DNA of 64,000 nt from Geobacillus kaustophilus (GTDB lineage: Bacteria; Bacillota; Bacilli; Bacillales; Anoxybacillaceae): positions 1,674,001-1,738,000 of the forward strand of contig NZ_JYBP01000003.1 in NCBI RefSeq assembly GCF_000948285.1. The letters are read 5' to 3'. Position numbers and translations under genes: made by a program. Each line of letters opens with the position of its first letter. The first letter of the stretch is position 1. This document shows positions 34,919 to 43,777 of the stretch, one piece after another. Below the pieces are notes generated by a model. That model did not search any database, had not been told where the DNA came from, and saw only the letters and a list, made by a program, of their open reading frames with translations.

Positions 34919-35713
34919 CTATTCGAAATAAGGGTGGTCATCGTTAATGATCAACCGTTCGATGCGAAGCGCCCGTCCGCTCTTTTCGTCCACATCGACA
35001 TAAACGGCGTTCAGCTGGCTTCTTCCTTCCTTGACGCCGAAACGAACCGGCAGCCCGGTTAGAAATTTGCGCAGCACCGCCTCGCGATCGACGCCTAAAA
35101 TGCCATCGTACGGTCCGGTCATGCCGACATCGGTAATGTACGCCGTGCCTTTGGGCAAAATGCGGTTATCGGCCGTCTGGACGTGTGTATGCGTGCCGAT
35201 GAGCGCGGATACACGGCCGTCTAAGTACCAGCCCATCGCCTGTTTTTCGCTTGTCGCCTCAGCATGGAAATCGACGATGATGACCGGCGTGCGCGCCGAA
35301 GCGTCGGCGATCAATTCATCCGCTTTTTGAAACGGGCAGTCAATGGCCGGCAAAAACGCTCGTCCTTGCAAATTGATGACCGCCGCCTCGCCGTGCTCGG
35401 TCGGCACGTAGACGATCCCTTTTCCCGGCGTGCCAGGCGGGTAATTGGCCGGGCGGATGAGCGCCTTCGCTTGGTCGATAAACTCAAAAATATCGCGTTT
35501 GTCCCATGCGTGGTTGCCCAACGTGATCACATGAGCCCCCCAAGCGAGGAGCGCCCGGTAAATCGGTTCAGTGATCCCTTTCCCGCCGGCGGCGTTTTCG
35601 CCGTTGATCACCACAACGTCCGGCTGGTGTTTTTCCTTCAGCTTTGGCAAATAGTGCTCCACCATTTTTTGCCCCGGCGAACCGACGACGTCGCCGATAA
35701 ATAAAATTCTCAT
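34919..35713 (-). CDS. ymdB: 2',3'-cyclic-nucleotide phosphodiesterase-type metallophosphatase YmdB
   Basis: Metallophosphoesterase affecting the biofilm/motility switch in B. subtilis, with phosphodiesterase activity on cyclic nucleotides. The 264 residues match the B. subtilis length. Metal motifs: GDVVGSPG (Asp), VVINGENAAGGKG (Asn/Glu), TLGNHAWDKR (Asn/His), VDFHAEATSEK (His) and GTHTHVQTAD (His pair). ATG 35713 follows AAAGGGATCAGG; the open frame to 35806 runs into the rny terminator and is not used. It lies 100 bases after rny, beyond a terminator, so it depends on readthrough or a promoter I did not identify. Confidence 0.94.
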   Translation of the reverse strand: MRILFIGDVVGSPGQKMVEHYLPKLKEKHQPDVVVINGENAAGGKGITEPIYRALLAWGAHVITLGNHAWDKRDIFEFIDQAKALIRPANYPPGTPGKGIVYVPTEHGEAAVINLQGRAFLPAIDCPFQKADELIADASARTPVIIVDFHAEATSEKQAMGWYLDGRVSALIGTHTHVQTADNRILPKGTAYITDVGMTGPYDGILGVDREAVLRKFLTGLPVRFGVKEGRSQLNAVYVDVDEKSGRALRIERLIINDDHPYFE

Positions 35714-35786
35714 CCCTGATCCCTTTCTAAACGAAAAATATCGCCTTGCGCCCATCTCCGCATCGTTATACCCTCCTATTTTACGC

Positions 35787-35816
35787 ACAAAAAAAGAAAG
35801 TGGCAATAGCCACTTT
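35787..35816 (-). terminator. Terminator after rny
   Basis: Minus strand AAAGTGGC-TATT-GCCACTTT followed by C and seven T, starting at the rny stop codon. Confidence 0.9.
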
Positions 35817-37371
35817 ATTTCGCGTATTCGACCGCCCGCGTTTCGCGGATGACCGTCACTTTAATATGGCCCGGGTAATCGAGCTCTTCTTCGATTCGTT
35901 TGCGGATGTCGCGCGCCAGCCGGTGCGCTTCAAAATCGTCGATCATATCTGGTTTGACCATAATGCGCACTTCACGCCCAGCTTGAATGGCGTACGATTT
36001 TTCAACGCCTTCGTACGATTCAGCGATTTCTTCAAGCTTCTCTAGGCGGCGGATATAGTTTTCCAGCGTTTCGCTGCGCGCCCCCGGCCGCGCCGCCGAC
36101 AGCGCATCGGCCGCCGCAACGAGCACAGCGATGACCGACGTCGGTTCCGTATCGCCATGGTGGGAAGCGATGCTGTTGATGACGACGGGATGTTCTTTAT
36201 ACTTCGTCGCCAGCTCGACGCCGATTTCCACATGGCTTCCTTCCACTTCGTGGTCGATCGCTTTGCCAATGTCATGAAGCAAGCCGGCCCGGCGCGCCAG
36301 CATTTCGTCCTCCCCGAGCTCGGCCGCCATCAGTCCGGCTAAAAACGCCACTTCCACCGAGTGTTTTAAGACGTTTTGCCCGTAGCTCGTTCGGAACTTG
36401 AGCCGCCCTAAAATTTTGATCAAATCCGGATGCAAGCCATGAACACCGACTTCAAACGTCGTCTGTTCGCCGACTTCGCGGATATGCTCATCCACTTCGC
36501 GGCGCGCCTTTTCGACCATTTCCTCAATGCGCGCCGGATGGATGCGGCCATCCTGCACAAGCTTATCGAGCGCGATGCGTGCTGTCTCGCGGCGGATCGG
36601 GTCAAATCCGGACAAAATGACCGCTTCCGGCGTATCGTCGATGATCAAATCGATGCCGGTCAACGTCTCGAGCGTGCGGATGTTCCGCCCTTCCCGTCCG
36701 ATGATCCGCCCTTTCATTTCGTCGTTCGGCAAATTGACGACGGAAACAGTCGTTTCGGCGACATGGTCGGCGGCGCAACGTTGGATGGCAAGCGACAAAA
36801 TCGCCTTTGCCCGTTTGTCTGCCTCCTCTTTCGCCCGCGTTTCCGCCTCTTTGATCATCATCGCAATCTCATGCGACAGCTCTTTCTCAACGCGCTCTAA
36901 AATGAGCTGGCGGGCATCGTCGCGCGTCAGGCCGGAAATGCGTTCAAGTTCGGCTTGTTGTTGTTTGACGAGCGCTTCCACTTTGCTTTCCATTTGTTCA
37001 ATATGCTGTTGTCTTTCGTTCAACGCTTCTTCCTTTGCCTCAAGCAACGCCTCACGTTTGTTGAGCGCTTCATCTTTGCGGTCGAGATTTTCCTCCTTTT
37101 GCATCAGGCGGTTTTCTTGTTTTTGGAGCTCGCTTCTCCGGTCGCGGATATCACGCTCCGCCTCCGTACGCAGTTTATGAATCTCGTCTTTCGCTTCGAG
37201 AAGCGCCTCTTTTTTCAAGGCGTCCGCCTCGCGTTTCGCCTCCTCAATCAGCTGTTTGGCAGCGGCTTTCGCTCCGCCGATTTTCGCTTCGGCAATCGAT
37301 TTGCGAACAAAAAAGCCAACAACGGCACCAATGACTAAGGCAAGCAAAGCGGAGATGATGATCGAACCCAT
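35815..37371 (-). CDS. rny: Ribonuclease Y
   Basis: Membrane-anchored endoribonuclease that starts decay of many mRNAs in Firmicutes. The 518-residue protein has an N-terminal membrane helix (about 3-23), a long charged coiled coil (about 30-190), a KH domain ([28 protein letters not shown]) and an HD domain with [20 protein letters not shown] 37371 follows GAGGAGGTG. A strong promoter at 37576-37604 gives a leader of roughly 200 nt with a GC-rich fold. Its regulator RicA is encoded 7 kb away. Confidence 0.97.
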   Translation of the reverse strand: MGSIIISALLALVIGAVVGFFVRKSIAEAKIGGAKAAAKQLIEEAKREADALKKEALLEAKDEIHKLRTEAERDIRDRRSELQKQENRLMQKEENLDRKDEALNKREALLEAKEEALNERQQHIEQMESKVEALVKQQQAELERISGLTRDDARQLILERVEKELSHEIAMMIKEAETRAKEEADKRAKAILSLAIQRCAADHVAETTVSVVNLPNDEMKGRIIGREGRNIRTLETLTGIDLIIDDTPEAVILSGFDPIRRETARIALDKLVQDGRIHPARIEEMVEKARREVDEHIREVGEQTTFEVGVHGLHPDLIKILGRLKFRTSYGQNVLKHSVEVAFLAGLMAAELGEDEMLARRAGLLHDIGKAIDHEVEGSHVEIGVELATKYKEHPVVINSIASHHGDTEPTSVIAVLVAAADALSAARPGARSETLENYIRRLEKLEEIAESYEGVEKSYAIQAGREVRIMVKPDMIDDFEAHRLARDIRKRIEEELDYPGHIKVTVIRETRAVEYAK

Positions 37372-37570
37372 CGTTTCACCTCCTCTTGCTGTTCGGTTTC
37401 CTTTCGCTCTCTCTTCTCACCGCCATGACCGGCGCAGATGGACATTCCCGTTTTCAATGCATTAGCTCAGTCGCTTGGCATAGCAATCGCCCGCGCGGCC
37501 TTCCGCACGAAGGCGGTCCGCCGCAGCGGGCGGGCGTATGGCCCTGCCGCGCGTATGGACAAATATACAT
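37372..37570 (-). other. Structured 5' leader of rny
   Basis: About 200 nt between the rny promoter and start codon with no gene. It contains an outer stem CGCCCGC / GCGGGCG enclosing a second GC-rich hairpin (37490-37535 region), then a purine-rich stretch ending in the ribosome site. No known riboswitch class recognised. Confidence 0.5.
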
Positions 37571-37575
37571 GTTCA

Positions 37576-37604
37576 TTGTAAAGGCGGCAATAGGAATTGT
37601 CAAG
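37576..37604 (-). promoter_or_regulatory. Strong sigma-A promoter of rny
   Basis: Minus strand TTGACA (37599-37604), exactly 17 bases, TACAAT (37576-37581). Confidence 0.8.
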
Positions 37605-37702
37605 ATATTACACCGACGCGCCTAGAGGATGACAACGGGACAAGACCGTTCCACACGCCGTCCTTTTTAGGCTTACCGCTCTCCTTGGCAGGCCGAACGG
37701 AT

Positions 37703-37739
37703 GGAAAAAGGCGCCCCGGCAGCTTGCCAGGACGCCTTG
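37703..37739 (-). terminator. Terminator of recA
   Basis: Minus strand AAGGCG...CGCCTT outer stem with an inner TGGCA/TGCCG arm, followed by TTTTTCC, directly after the recA stop. Confidence 0.9.
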
Positions 37740-37744
37740 GGCCG

Positions 37745-38788
37745 TTATTCTTCAAGCAATCCGAACCTGTCTTGTTGCGGTTCGCTCGTTCCCTCTTCGA
37801 CGTCGATGCCGTAATGCTGGCGGATGGCGCGGGCGATCTCATCGGCGATGTGCGGGTTTTCCTTCAAAAATTGCTTCGCGTTCTCCCGCCCTTGGCCAAG
37901 CCGCTCGTCTTTGTACGAATACCACGAACCGCTTTTTTGCACAATGTCAAGTTCGGACGCCATGTCGATAATTTCCCCTTCGCGGGAAATGCCTTCGCCG
38001 TACATAATGTCGACGTCAGCCGTTTTAAACGGCGGCGCGACTTTGTTTTTGACGACTTTGATTTTCGTCTTGTTGCCGACCATATCGTTGCCTTGCTTGA
38101 TTTGCTCAGCGCGGCGCACCTCTAGGCGGACGGAAGCGTAAAATTTGAGCGCCCGCCCGCCCGGCGTCGTTTCGGGGTTGCCGAACATGACGCCGACTTT
38201 TTCGCGAATTTGGTTGATGAAGATGGCGATCGTTTTCGATTTGTTAATGGCGCCAGACAGCTTGCGAAGCGCCTGCGACATAAGCCGTGCTTGCAAGCCG
38301 ACATGGGCGTCGCCCATCTCCCCTTCAATTTCCGCTTTCGGCACGAGCGCCGCCACCGAGTCGATGACGATAATATCGACCGCGCCGCTTCGCACGAGCG
38401 CTTCAGCGATTTCGAGCGCCTGCTCTCCCGTGTCAGGCTGGGAAAGCAACAATTCATCGATATTGACCCCTAATTTTTGTGCGTAAATCGGATCGAGCGC
38501 ATGCTCTGCGTCGATGAAAGCTGCTTGCCCGCCCCGCTTTTGCACTTCAGCGATCGCGTGAAGGGCAACGGTCGTTTTTCCGGACGATTCCGGGCCGTAA
38601 ATTTCCACAATCCGCCCGCGCGGATAGCCGCCGACACCTAACGCGATGTCGAGCGCCAGCGAACCGCTCGGCACGACCGACACTTTGCGGTCGACTTGCT
38701 CGCCGAGCTTCATGATGGCCCCCTTGCCAAACTGTCGTTCAATTTGTTTTAATGCCTGCTCCAATGCAGCTTGACGATCTTGGTTCAC
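37745..38788 (-). CDS. recA: Recombinase RecA
   Basis: ATP-dependent strand-exchange protein that also triggers LexA self-cleavage. The 347 residues contain Walker [14 protein letters not shown], the Walker B region [13 protein letters not shown]1/L2 DNA loops ([48 protein letters not shown]) and the acidic C-terminus ([17 protein letters not shown]). The start is GTG 38788 ([11 protein letters not shown]), with AAGGAGGAG at 7 bases; the longer frame to 38851 passes through the promoter. Regulated by an SOS box. Confidence 0.98.
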   Translation of the reverse strand: MNQDRQAALEQALKQIERQFGKGAIMKLGEQVDRKVSVVPSGSLALDIALGVGGYPRGRIVEIYGPESSGKTTVALHAIAEVQKRGGQAAFIDAEHALDPIYAQKLGVNIDELLLSQPDTGEQALEIAEALVRSGAVDIIVIDSVAALVPKAEIEGEMGDAHVGLQARLMSQALRKLSGAINKSKTIAIFINQIREKVGVMFGNPETTPGGRALKFYASVRLEVRRAEQIKQGNDMVGNKTKIKVVKNKVAPPFKTADVDIMYGEGISREGEIIDMASELDIVQKSGSWYSYKDERLGQGRENAKQFLKENPHIADEIARAIRQHYGIDVEEGTSEPQQDRFGLLEE

Positions 38789-38822
38789 TAACCTACTCCT
38801 CCTTATTCTAGGACTACTTAAT

Positions 38823-38873
38823 ACTATACCGCGTTTTGCGGCCATTGCCAAGCAAAAAACGAACGTTCATTCG
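38823..38873 (-). promoter_or_regulatory. recA promoter with LexA (SOS) box
   Basis: Minus strand TTGGCA (38846-38851), 17 bases, TATAGT (38823-38828). Eight bases upstream of the -35 lies CGAATGAACGTTCG (38860-38873), which fits CGAAC-N4-GTTCG with one mismatch, the arrangement recalled for B. subtilis recA. Confidence 0.8.
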
Positions 38874-38947
38874 TTTTTTCGGTGGAGAAACTAGCAACAA
38901 TCGCCATACTCATTGCGGTGGAGAATGGAGAAGGAGGGGGCGGCCGA

Positions 38948-40192
38948 TCAGCAGTCGGCCGCGAGCATCTCAAGCAGGAAAAAGCAGCCGTATTTGGCGG
39001 CGCGGATGCGAATGGCATCACGCGTGCCGGACAGCGTCAGACGGTGGACAGTCGCATCGCGCCCGCGGACGGCGATGCCGATATACATGGTGCCGGGCGG
39101 GTGGCCCTCAAGCGGATCGGGTCCGGCGACACCGGTGAAGCTGATGCCGATATCCGCATCGCACATCGCGCGGACGTTTTCAGCAAGCAAACGGGCGCAC
39201 GGCCCGCTCACCGCCCCTTCTGCCTCAAGCAGCGGGCGCGGTATGCCAAGCACCTGTTCTTTGACGCGATTTGTATAGCAGACGACACCGCCCTGCACGA
39301 CTTGCGACGCGCCGGGGGCGGCGGTGAGCTGTTCGAGGAAAAGGCCTCCGGTCAAACTTTCGGCCGACGCGATCGTCCATCCTTTTTCTTTTAACCGCTC
39401 GAGCGTCTTTGTAAACAACGTTTCATCGTTATATCCGTAGCAGTAGCGGTCGACGCGCGCCAAAATGGCCGCTTCCACTTCGTCAAGAAGCCGCTTCGCC
39501 TCCGCCTCATCCTGATGCTTCGCTGTCAGACGCAGCATTACTTCACCGTCGCCGGCCAGCGGCGCGATCGTCGGGTTCGACTGGGCGTCGATCAAATCCG
39601 CAATCGCCGTTTCAAGCGCTGATTCGCCGATGCCAAAAAAACGGAGCACGCGCGACTCGATGCGTTCGGAAAGCGAAAACGTGCGGCGCAAAAAGGCGCT
39701 TCCGTATTTTTGGAACATCGGCTGCATTTCATTCGGCGGCCCAGGCAGCAGCATGTACGTGATGCCATTGACCGAGAGCGCCATCCCTGGCGCCATGCCG
39801 TGCTCGTTTTTCAGCACCGTCGATCCTTCCAAGACGAGCGCCTGCTTTTTATTGTTTTCCGTCATCGGCCGGTTTGTGCGGGCAAAATACGCCTCAATCG
39901 CTCGGAGCGCTTCCTCGTCGATCACGAGCCGGCGGCCAAGCAAACGGGCGATCGTCTCCTTCGTTAAATCGTCTTTCGTCGGGCCGAGGCCGCCGGTGAA
40001 AATAATGAGGTTGGCTCTCGTTTGCGCCGTTTTCACCGCCTGCTCGAGGCGGACGGTGTTGTCGCCGACGACGGTATGGAAATAGACGTTAATGCCAAGC
40101 ATCGCCAGCTGTTGCGACAAAAACTGGGCGTTCGTATTGGCGATTTGCCCAAGCAGCAGCTCAGAGCCGACGGCAATGATCTCCGCATTCAA
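38948..40192 (-). CDS. cinA: Competence-damage protein CinA (PncC-type nicotinamide-nucleotide amidase)
   Basis: Two-domain protein of 414 residues. The N-terminal MoCF-like domain (about 1-170; [42 protein letters not shown]) and the C-terminal PncC domain (about 255-410; [33 protein letters not shown]) suggest ADP-ribose pyrophosphatase and NMN deamidase roles, as shown for homologues. The start codon is TTG 40192 with GGAGG upstream; the ATG overlapping it is out of frame. It lies upstream of recA, which has its own promoter here. Confidence 0.95.
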   Translation of the reverse strand: MNAEIIAVGSELLLGQIANTNAQFLSQQLAMLGINVYFHTVVGDNTVRLEQAVKTAQTRANLIIFTGGLGPTKDDLTKETIARLLGRRLVIDEEALRAIEAYFARTNRPMTENNKKQALVLEGSTVLKNEHGMAPGMALSVNGITYMLLPGPPNEMQPMFQKYGSAFLRRTFSLSERIESRVLRFFGIGESALETAIADLIDAQSNPTIAPLAGDGEVMLRLTAKHQDEAEAKRLLDEVEAAILARVDRYCYGYNDETLFTKTLERLKEKGWTIASAESLTGGLFLEQLTAAPGASQVVQGGVVCYTNRVKEQVLGIPRPLLEAEGAVSGPCARLLAENVRAMCDADIGISFTGVAGPDPLEGHPPGTMYIGIAVRGRDATVHRLTLSGTRDAIRIRAAKYGCFFLLEMLAADC

Positions 40193-40219
40193 CGAACCTT
40201 CTCCTCCTTTTTCGACCGG

Positions 40220-40801
40220 CTATTTCGAATGGGAAAACGCATGTTTATTTTTCGCGAAATAATCCCATCCGGACCAAATCGTGAAAATGACTGCCACCCA
40301 CAACGCCAAATCAGCAAACGGGAACGGAATGAGCGAGAATGGGAAATTATGTAACAATAAAGCGGAAACGGCGACAATTTGCGTCCATGTTTTGATTTTA
40401 CCGAGCATGTTGGCGGCGACGACTTCCCCCTCGCCGGCCAGCACGAGCCGCAAGCCGGTGACGGCAAACTCACGGCTGATGATGACAATCACCATCCACG
40501 CCGGAACGGCCCCGAGCTCGACAAGCACGATAAGCGCCGCCGACACAAGCAATTTATCGGCAAGCGGATCTAAAAATTTTCCTAAATTCGTCACCAACCC
40601 GTATTTGCGGGCATAGTAGCCATCGATCCAGTCCGTCGCTGAAGCGATGATGAAAATGAGCGCGCCGGCAAGATGGGCAACCGGAAGCTCTGTCCCGCCG
40701 ATTTGGATGCTTCCCCACCCGAACGGAACGAGCATCACCATCAAGAAAAACGGGATGAGCATAATGCGCGCTACCGTAATTTTATTCGGCAAGTTCACCA
40801 C
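40220..40801 (-). CDS. pgsA: CDP-diacylglycerol-glycerol-3-phosphate 3-phosphatidyltransferase
   Basis: Committed step to phosphatidylglycerol at the membrane. The 193-residue polytopic protein has the CDP-alcohol phosphotransferase motif D-x2-D-G-x2-A-R-x8-G-x3-D-x3-D, seen as DWIDGYYARKYGLVTNLGKFLDPLADK split across about residues 59-85. Two GTG codons at 40801 and 40798 follow GGAGG; either may be used. It lies between rodZ and cinA, as in B. subtilis. Confidence 0.96.
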   Translation of the reverse strand: MVNLPNKITVARIMLIPFFLMVMLVPFGWGSIQIGGTELPVAHLAGALIFIIASATDWIDGYYARKYGLVTNLGKFLDPLADKLLVSAALIVLVELGAVPAWMVIVIISREFAVTGLRLVLAGEGEVVAANMLGKIKTWTQIVAVSALLLHNFPFSLIPFPFADLALWVAVIFTIWSGWDYFAKNKHAFSHSK

Positions 40802-40878
40802 AAATACCTCCGCTCATTCAACATAGTTCAGTCCGTGCGAAAAGCAGGCGCCTTCCTGCGGAAAAGCGCCCTGTTCCA

Positions 40879-41745
40879 TTATTTCTTCAACACGAAATGC
40901 AACTTTTGGTATACTTCCTCTTTCGGGGCAAACGGATAGGCAAACGGCTGGCCGTTTACCTTCATGTCGACGTCCAGTGTACGCCCGATTTTCACCCACA
41001 CTTCGCTTTCGGCCGACAAATCGAACGTTTTCGTCTGCCCGCTTGCCAAGTTGCCGCGGTAAAACGTATGGCCTTTCGCATTGTATACTTCGACCCATGA
41101 CGTTCCTTTGGATGAAAGCTCGATGGAAAACGGGCCGGAGCTGGCGACTTCAATCGTCGCCGTGTTGCCGCGCTTTTTTGTCACATTCATCGCCGGCGCC
41201 GGCTGTTCATTTTGTTGTCCGTTTTCATTCGTTGCCTTCTCGTCCGCTTCCTTCGCCGGCTGCTTTTGTTTTGCCTGCTCAAGCGGCGAATGTTTCGGTT
41301 TTTCGACCTCCGCTGTTTTTGGGCTTGTCTTTGTCGGCGGTTCATTTGCGGTGCCGCGCTGGAGCAGCACCCAAACGAGGACAGCCGCCCCGATGACGAC
41401 CACCGCGACAATCACTTTCGGCAGCCAATCGAGCCATTTCGCCCCCTCGGCAGACAGTTGCTGACGCGTCTTCACGCGCGACAGCGTCTGCGGAATGTCA
41501 TCTTGATAAGACTGGGGAATGTCCTGTTTATACTGTTCAAACAGCTCATCCGGATCAAGTCCGACCGCTTCAGCATATTGCCGGATGAAGGCCCGCACAT
41601 AAAAATTCCCGGGCATGATGGCATAGTTGCCTTCTTCGATGCCGATCAAATACCGCTTTTGAATTTTCGTCATCTCCTGCAGCTCGTCCAAACTCATATT
41701 TTTTTCTTCCCGTGCTTCCCGCAAACGTTTTCCTAGTTCCGTCAA
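40879..41745 (-). CDS. rodZ: Cytoskeleton-associated protein RodZ (YmfM)
   Basis: Connects MreB filaments to the membrane for rod-shape maintenance. The 288-residue protein has an N-terminal cytoplasmic helix-turn-helix of the Cro/XRE type (about 2-75; LGKRLREAREEKNMSLDELQEMTKIQKRYLIGIEEG), one membrane helix (about 108-128; VIVAVVVIGAAVLVWVLLQ), a Lys/Glu/Gln-rich linker and a C-terminal DUF4115 beta domain. The start is TTG 41745, with AAGGTG at 7 bases. It lies directly after ymfK. Confidence 0.93.
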   Translation of the reverse strand: MTELGKRLREAREEKNMSLDELQEMTKIQKRYLIGIEEGNYAIMPGNFYVRAFIRQYAEAVGLDPDELFEQYKQDIPQSYQDDIPQTLSRVKTRQQLSAEGAKWLDWLPKVIVAVVVIGAAVLVWVLLQRGTANEPPTKTSPKTAEVEKPKHSPLEQAKQKQPAKEADEKATNENGQQNEQPAPAMNVTKKRGNTATIEVASSGPFSIELSSKGTSWVEVYNAKGHTFYRGNLASGQTKTFDLSAESEVWVKIGRTLDVDMKVNGQPFAYPFAPKEEVYQKLHFVLKK

Positions 41746-41772
41746 CGGCCAACACCTTCCACTTTTTTTAAA

Positions 41773-42564
41773 TTAAAACCCAAATTCGGAAAACCCGTCA
41801 TCGCCCAACAATGACGGGCGGTCAATCGCTTCGTAGGAAATATCTTCGTCCGGTTCATGGCGCAACTCAATAATATAATCAAAATCATCGAGCGTGTATT
41901 CCGTATGGCGAACAAATATGTCCGGATGCTCGACGACTTTCGTCGCCTCAAGGCGCATGAGCTCACGGATGAGCTGCCAGTGCTGCTCATTCCCGCGGCG
42001 CGTTGAGACGATGCCGTCGATAATGAAAATGTTGTCCTCGCTATACTCATCTTCCATCAACTGCGTGCGAACCGTCTGTTTAATCAGCGTTGATGAAACA
42101 AACAGCCATCGTTTGTTGGCGCACACGCTGGCGGCGACGATCGACTCTGTCTTGCCGACGCGCGGCATCCCGCGGATGCCGATTAGCTTATGCCCTTTTT
42201 CTTTAAAAAGTTCCGCCATAAAATCGACAAGCAGTCCAAGTTCATCGCGGACGAAGCGGAACGTTTTTTTGTCATCGGCATCGCGCTGGATATAACGGCC
42301 GTGGCGGACGGCAAGGCGGTCGAGCAGCTTCGGCTGGCGCAGCTTCGTCACCGTAATGTTGTCCATCGTCCGCAAGATCGTCGCCAACCGTTCAATTTGC
42401 TCGTTATTGTCGCACAAAAGCAACATGCCGCGGCGCGAATCCCGTACACCGTTGATCGTTACGATGTTAATGGACAACATACCGAGCAGCGAAGCAACGT
42501 CGCCGAGCAACCCCGGGCGGTTGACATGAATTTCATATTCCAAATACCATTCCTGCCTGCCCAT
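41773..42564 (-). CDS. ymfK: YmfK-like DUF3388 protein: ACT-like domain joined to a P-loop domain
   Basis: Conserved protein of unknown function, 263 residues. Residues about 6-75 look like an ACT ligand-binding domain (EIHVNRPGLLGDVASLLGML, INIVTINGV). Residues 132-139 (GMPRVGKT) fit a Walker A motif, and NIFIIDG (178-184) fits Walker B. A divergent Asp/Glu-rich C-terminus follows. The combination suggests a ligand-controlled nucleotide-binding switch. It sits between ymfJ and rodZ; a terminator at 42658-42686 separates it from ymfJ, so it probably starts the rodZ-pgsA unit. Function not known to me. Confidence 0.85.
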   Translation of the reverse strand: MGRQEWYLEYEIHVNRPGLLGDVASLLGMLSINIVTINGVRDSRRGMLLLCDNNEQIERLATILRTMDNITVTKLRQPKLLDRLAVRHGRYIQRDADDKKTFRFVRDELGLLVDFMAELFKEKGHKLIGIRGMPRVGKTESIVAASVCANKRWLFVSSTLIKQTVRTQLMEDEYSEDNIFIIDGIVSTRRGNEQHWQLIRELMRLEATKVVEHPDIFVRHTEYTLDDFDYIIELRHEPDEDISYEAIDRPSLLGDDGFSEFGF

Positions 42565-42657
42565 CCCGTTTCCTCCCTTGCCGGTGTCCGCACGAACATC
42601 TTATGCTAAGTTCATACTACTATAATTATAAATGGAAAAGCAACCGAAAAGGAGGAA

Positions 42658-42686
42658 GAAAAAAGAGAGGGAGACCCCTCTCTTTT
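42658..42686 (-). terminator. Terminator after ymfJ
   Basis: AAAAGAGAGGG / CCCTCTCTTTT stem with a four-base loop, T-run on both strands, 10 bases after the ymfJ stop. Confidence 0.88.
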
Positions 42687-42695
42687 ACCGGGTGA

Positions 42696-42944
42696 TTATT
42701 TTTGTTGGACCAGCTTGACCATCATGTTGGCAAGGGCGTGCTGCTCTTTTTCATCCGCAACGCTCCAAAGATCAGCGAGCACCCGTTCTTCCGGGTTTTT
42801 CGGGTCGACGTGTTTCGCCAAATAATCCCCGATTTGGTAAGCGACATCTGTGATCACTTGCTGAGTCAATCCTTGCTGTTGCGCTTGTTCTAAACGTTCC
42901 GCCAAAAAGTCTTTCCATTGTTCAAAGTTATCCAGTACCGACAT
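42696..42944 (-). CDS. ymfJ: YmfJ-like DUF3243 protein
   Basis: Small conserved protein of 82 residues in Bacillaceae. Starts MSVLDNFEQWKDFLAERLEQAQQQG; mostly helical and hydrophilic, with a conserved LAKHVDPKNPEERVLADLW. No catalytic motif is visible and the function is unknown. ATG 42944 follows AAGGAGGG. It is the last gene of the ymfF-ymfH-ymfI-ymfJ run. Confidence 0.9.
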   Translation of the reverse strand: MSVLDNFEQWKDFLAERLEQAQQQGLTQQVITDVAYQIGDYLAKHVDPKNPEERVLADLWSVADEKEQHALANMMVKLVQQK

Positions 42945-43006
42945 GTCAATCCCTCCTTGTTGAATGTTTCAAGGATAGTTTGCCTGCCGAACCGGAAAAT
43001 ATACGT

Positions 43007-43723
43007 TCAACAATACCAGCCGCCGTTGACGGAAATGACTTGGCCGGTGATATACGAAGCGGCATCAGACAGCAAAAACGCCACCGTTTCCGCCACCTCA
43101 TCCGGGGTGCCGAGCCGGCCGGCTGGAATTTCGTCAGTGAGCGCTTCCAGCTCCTCAGGACGAAACACCCGCAGCATATCGGTATCAATCGCCCCCGGTG
43201 CAACAGCGTTGACGCGAATGCCGCTTGGGGCAAGCTCCTTGGCCAGCGCCTTGGCAAACGCGTTCTGCCCTCCCTTTGTCATCGAGTACACCGCCTCGCA
43301 TGAAGCGCCGCACAATCCCCAAATCGAGGAAATGAACACAATATGACCGCGCTTTCTCGCCACCATTGATGGGGTCAGCCTTTTGATGAGCAACGCCGGG
43401 CTTGTCATGTGAAGCCGCACCATCCGCTCGATTAATTCATCGTTCATGTCGGTCAACAATCCGTAATAGCTTGCACCGCTGTTGTAAACGATGGCATCAA
43501 CCGGGCGATCGATTTGCGAAACGAGCTTTTCCACCCCATCCAGTGCCGACAAATCGGCCTCAATCGGCACAATATGCACATCGTTAAGCTCTTCTTTCAG
43601 CGCTTCAACAGGCGCCCGTCGCCGATAGTAATGGAGAAAAAGTCCGTACCCCTCCCGAGCGAGCACACGAGCGATGCTTTGTCCGATGCCTCCAGAGGCT
43701 CCAGTGATCAAGGCGTAGCGCAT
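43007..43723 (-). CDS. ymfI: Short-chain dehydrogenase/reductase YmfI (FabG-like)
   Basis: SDR-family oxidoreductase, 238 residues. Cofactor motif TGASGGIGQSI at the N-terminus, YNSGAS (Asn/Ala-Gly region), catalytic Ser in VFISSIWG, and Tyr/Lys in YSMTKGG. It ends in the FabG-like SYITGQVISVNGGWYC. The substrate is unknown; annotation as 3-oxoacyl-ACP reductase rests on general similarity. I chose ATG 43723 (MRYALITG) after AAGGAGAGG. It lies after the M16 peptidase genes, beyond a terminator. Confidence 0.92.
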   Translation of the reverse strand: MRYALITGASGGIGQSIARVLAREGYGLFLHYYRRRAPVEALKEELNDVHIVPIEADLSALDGVEKLVSQIDRPVDAIVYNSGASYYGLLTDMNDELIERMVRLHMTSPALLIKRLTPSMVARKRGHIVFISSIWGLCGASCEAVYSMTKGGQNAFAKALAKELAPSGIRVNAVAPGAIDTDMLRVFRPEELEALTDEIPAGRLGTPDEVAETVAFLLSDAASYITGQVISVNGGWYC

Positions 43724-43748
43724 GAAACCATCCTCTCCTTTTTGCCGC

Positions 43749-43777
43749 AAAAAAGCATCCTTCTCAGGAAGGATGCC
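43749..43777 (-). terminator. Terminator between ymfH and ymfI
   Basis: Minus strand GGCATCCTTCC / AAGGATGC stem followed by TTTTTTGC, touching the ymfH stop. Confidence 0.88.
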
